Positions 4,814 through 5,281 of a stretch of 5,281 nt of DNA are shown one piece after another. Source of the DNA: Acidobacteriaceae bacterium (GTDB taxonomy: Bacteria > Acidobacteriota > Terriglobia > Terriglobales > Acidobacteriaceae); the NCBI GenBank assembly GCA_003139975.1, contig PLHN01000342.1, positions 1-5,281 on the forward strand. The letters are read 5' to 3'. The position numbers and the translations under genes were made by a program. Below the pieces are notes generated by a model. The model was not told where the DNA came from. It made no database searches and saw only the letters and a program-made list of their open reading frames with translations. Positions within the stretch are counted from its first letter, which is position 1. Each line of letters starts with the position of its first letter.

Positions 4814-5235
4814 GGCTTTTTCCCCAGCGCAATGTGATGCGCGTCAGCCGCAGCAATAAAGTTCAGCAGGCCGGCTACGATCAGGAATGTCTTGCCATAA
4901 TCGGCCGCCGCGTTGGCGGCCATGGCTGTGCCCCAGTCCATGATGCGGGCCAGGAAGTAGAGCGCGCCTGCGCCGACGTCTCCAACGAAGCCCAGGATGT
5001 CGAGAATGTCTCCGCCATTGGGCTGATAGATGCGGCCGTTCATGCCCAGACCAACGAAAAACATGGCGAGGACGGACACGAACAGCAGGGCTCCGCGCGC
5101 GTAACGCTTGAGCAGGATGTGGCCAGCGCCGGGAATCAGCCAGCCTACGATTGGCGCTACTACGGCCATGGTCGTTAGCGGATACTCGGGTGCGCTGGCG
5201 GCGTCTTTTGTTTTATCGGTCGCGGATTTCGCCAT
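4810..5235 (-). CDS. Four-helix membrane protein, DUF6677-like
   Basis: The product is a 141-residue integral membrane protein. After a charged cytoplasmic N terminus (MAKSATDKTKDAASAPEYP) come likely helices at about 22-42, 48-66, 79-97 and 115-131. Between the first two is WLIPGAGHILLKRYARGALL. This resembles the P-G-x-G-H-x-(Y/L)-x-x-R-x-x-R-G hairpin of TM2-like small membrane proteins. The third helix follows GGDILDILGFVGDVGAGALYF, and the C terminus is DAHHIALGKK. The overall pattern recalls the DUF6677 family known mainly from Acidobacteriota; this is from memory and not checked. No enzymatic residues are evident. The ATG at 5235 lacks a strong Shine-Dalgarno. GTAGAATTC (5259-5267, minus strand) lies about 25 bases upstream and could hold a -10 box. 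The next gene overlaps its stop by four bases. Confidence 0.75.
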   Translation of the reverse strand: MAKSATDKTKDAASAPEYPLTTMAVVAPIVGWLIPGAGHILLKRYARGALLFVSVLAMFFVGLGMNGRIYQPNGGDILDILGFVGDVGAGALYFLARIMDWGTAMAANAAADYGKTFLIVAGLLNFIAAADAHHIALGKKP

Positions 5236-5281
5236 TCAGATGGTCACGATCTCTGTTTGAATTCTACCAGTGACCTCGGCG

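Overview
The window looks like chromosomal DNA of a moderately GC-rich soil-type bacterium, most likely an Acidobacteriota member. This is inferred from three things. The first is a MerR/excisionase-like helix-turn-helix fused through one membrane segment to an extracytoplasmic domain, with the opening LDSWKEIAAYLGRDLRTVRR that is familiar from that phylum. The second is a small membrane protein resembling DUF6677. The third is intergenic DNA rich in short tandem repeats and GAGCGAAG-type dispersed repeats. No mobile-element genes, tRNA, rRNA or CRISPR array were seen.

Layout, left to right. 1-63 is an octamer tandem array (TTGAAACC type) that runs off the left edge. 74-1018 (+) is a tandem-GNAT acetyltransferase. 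1019-1238 is a convergent intergenic spacer built from repeats. 1239-2671 (-) is an AtoE-type short-chain fatty acid transporter broken by an apparent single-base deletion near 2197. 2754-3527 (-) is a membrane-anchored HTH regulator just upstream of the transporter on the same strand. 3528-3884 is a divergent control region, and 3885-4094 (+) is a cold-shock protein with a strong ribosome binding site. 4095-4630 is a long non-coding stretch whose right part is AT-rich and packed with palindromes, including a near-perfect ParB parS site at 4555-4570. 4631-5235 (-) is a two-gene unit: a four-helix membrane protein (DUF6677-like) followed by a 60-residue two-helix protein that begins at a GTG overlapping the first gene's stop.

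How the parts may work together. The regulator and transporter are probably one transcription unit in which an envelope-sensing DNA-binding protein precedes a short-chain fatty acid permease. A functional link is plausible but rests only on adjacency. The cold-shock gene stands alone with a long leader. The parS site suggests the window lies in the origin-proximal part of a chromosome (or on a large replicon with ParABS), although no par genes are in view. The points most worth a second look are the parS/palindrome cluster, the transporter frameshift, the composite repeat in the convergent spacer, and a 21-bp sequence shared between the transporter upstream region and the spacer after the cold-shock gene.
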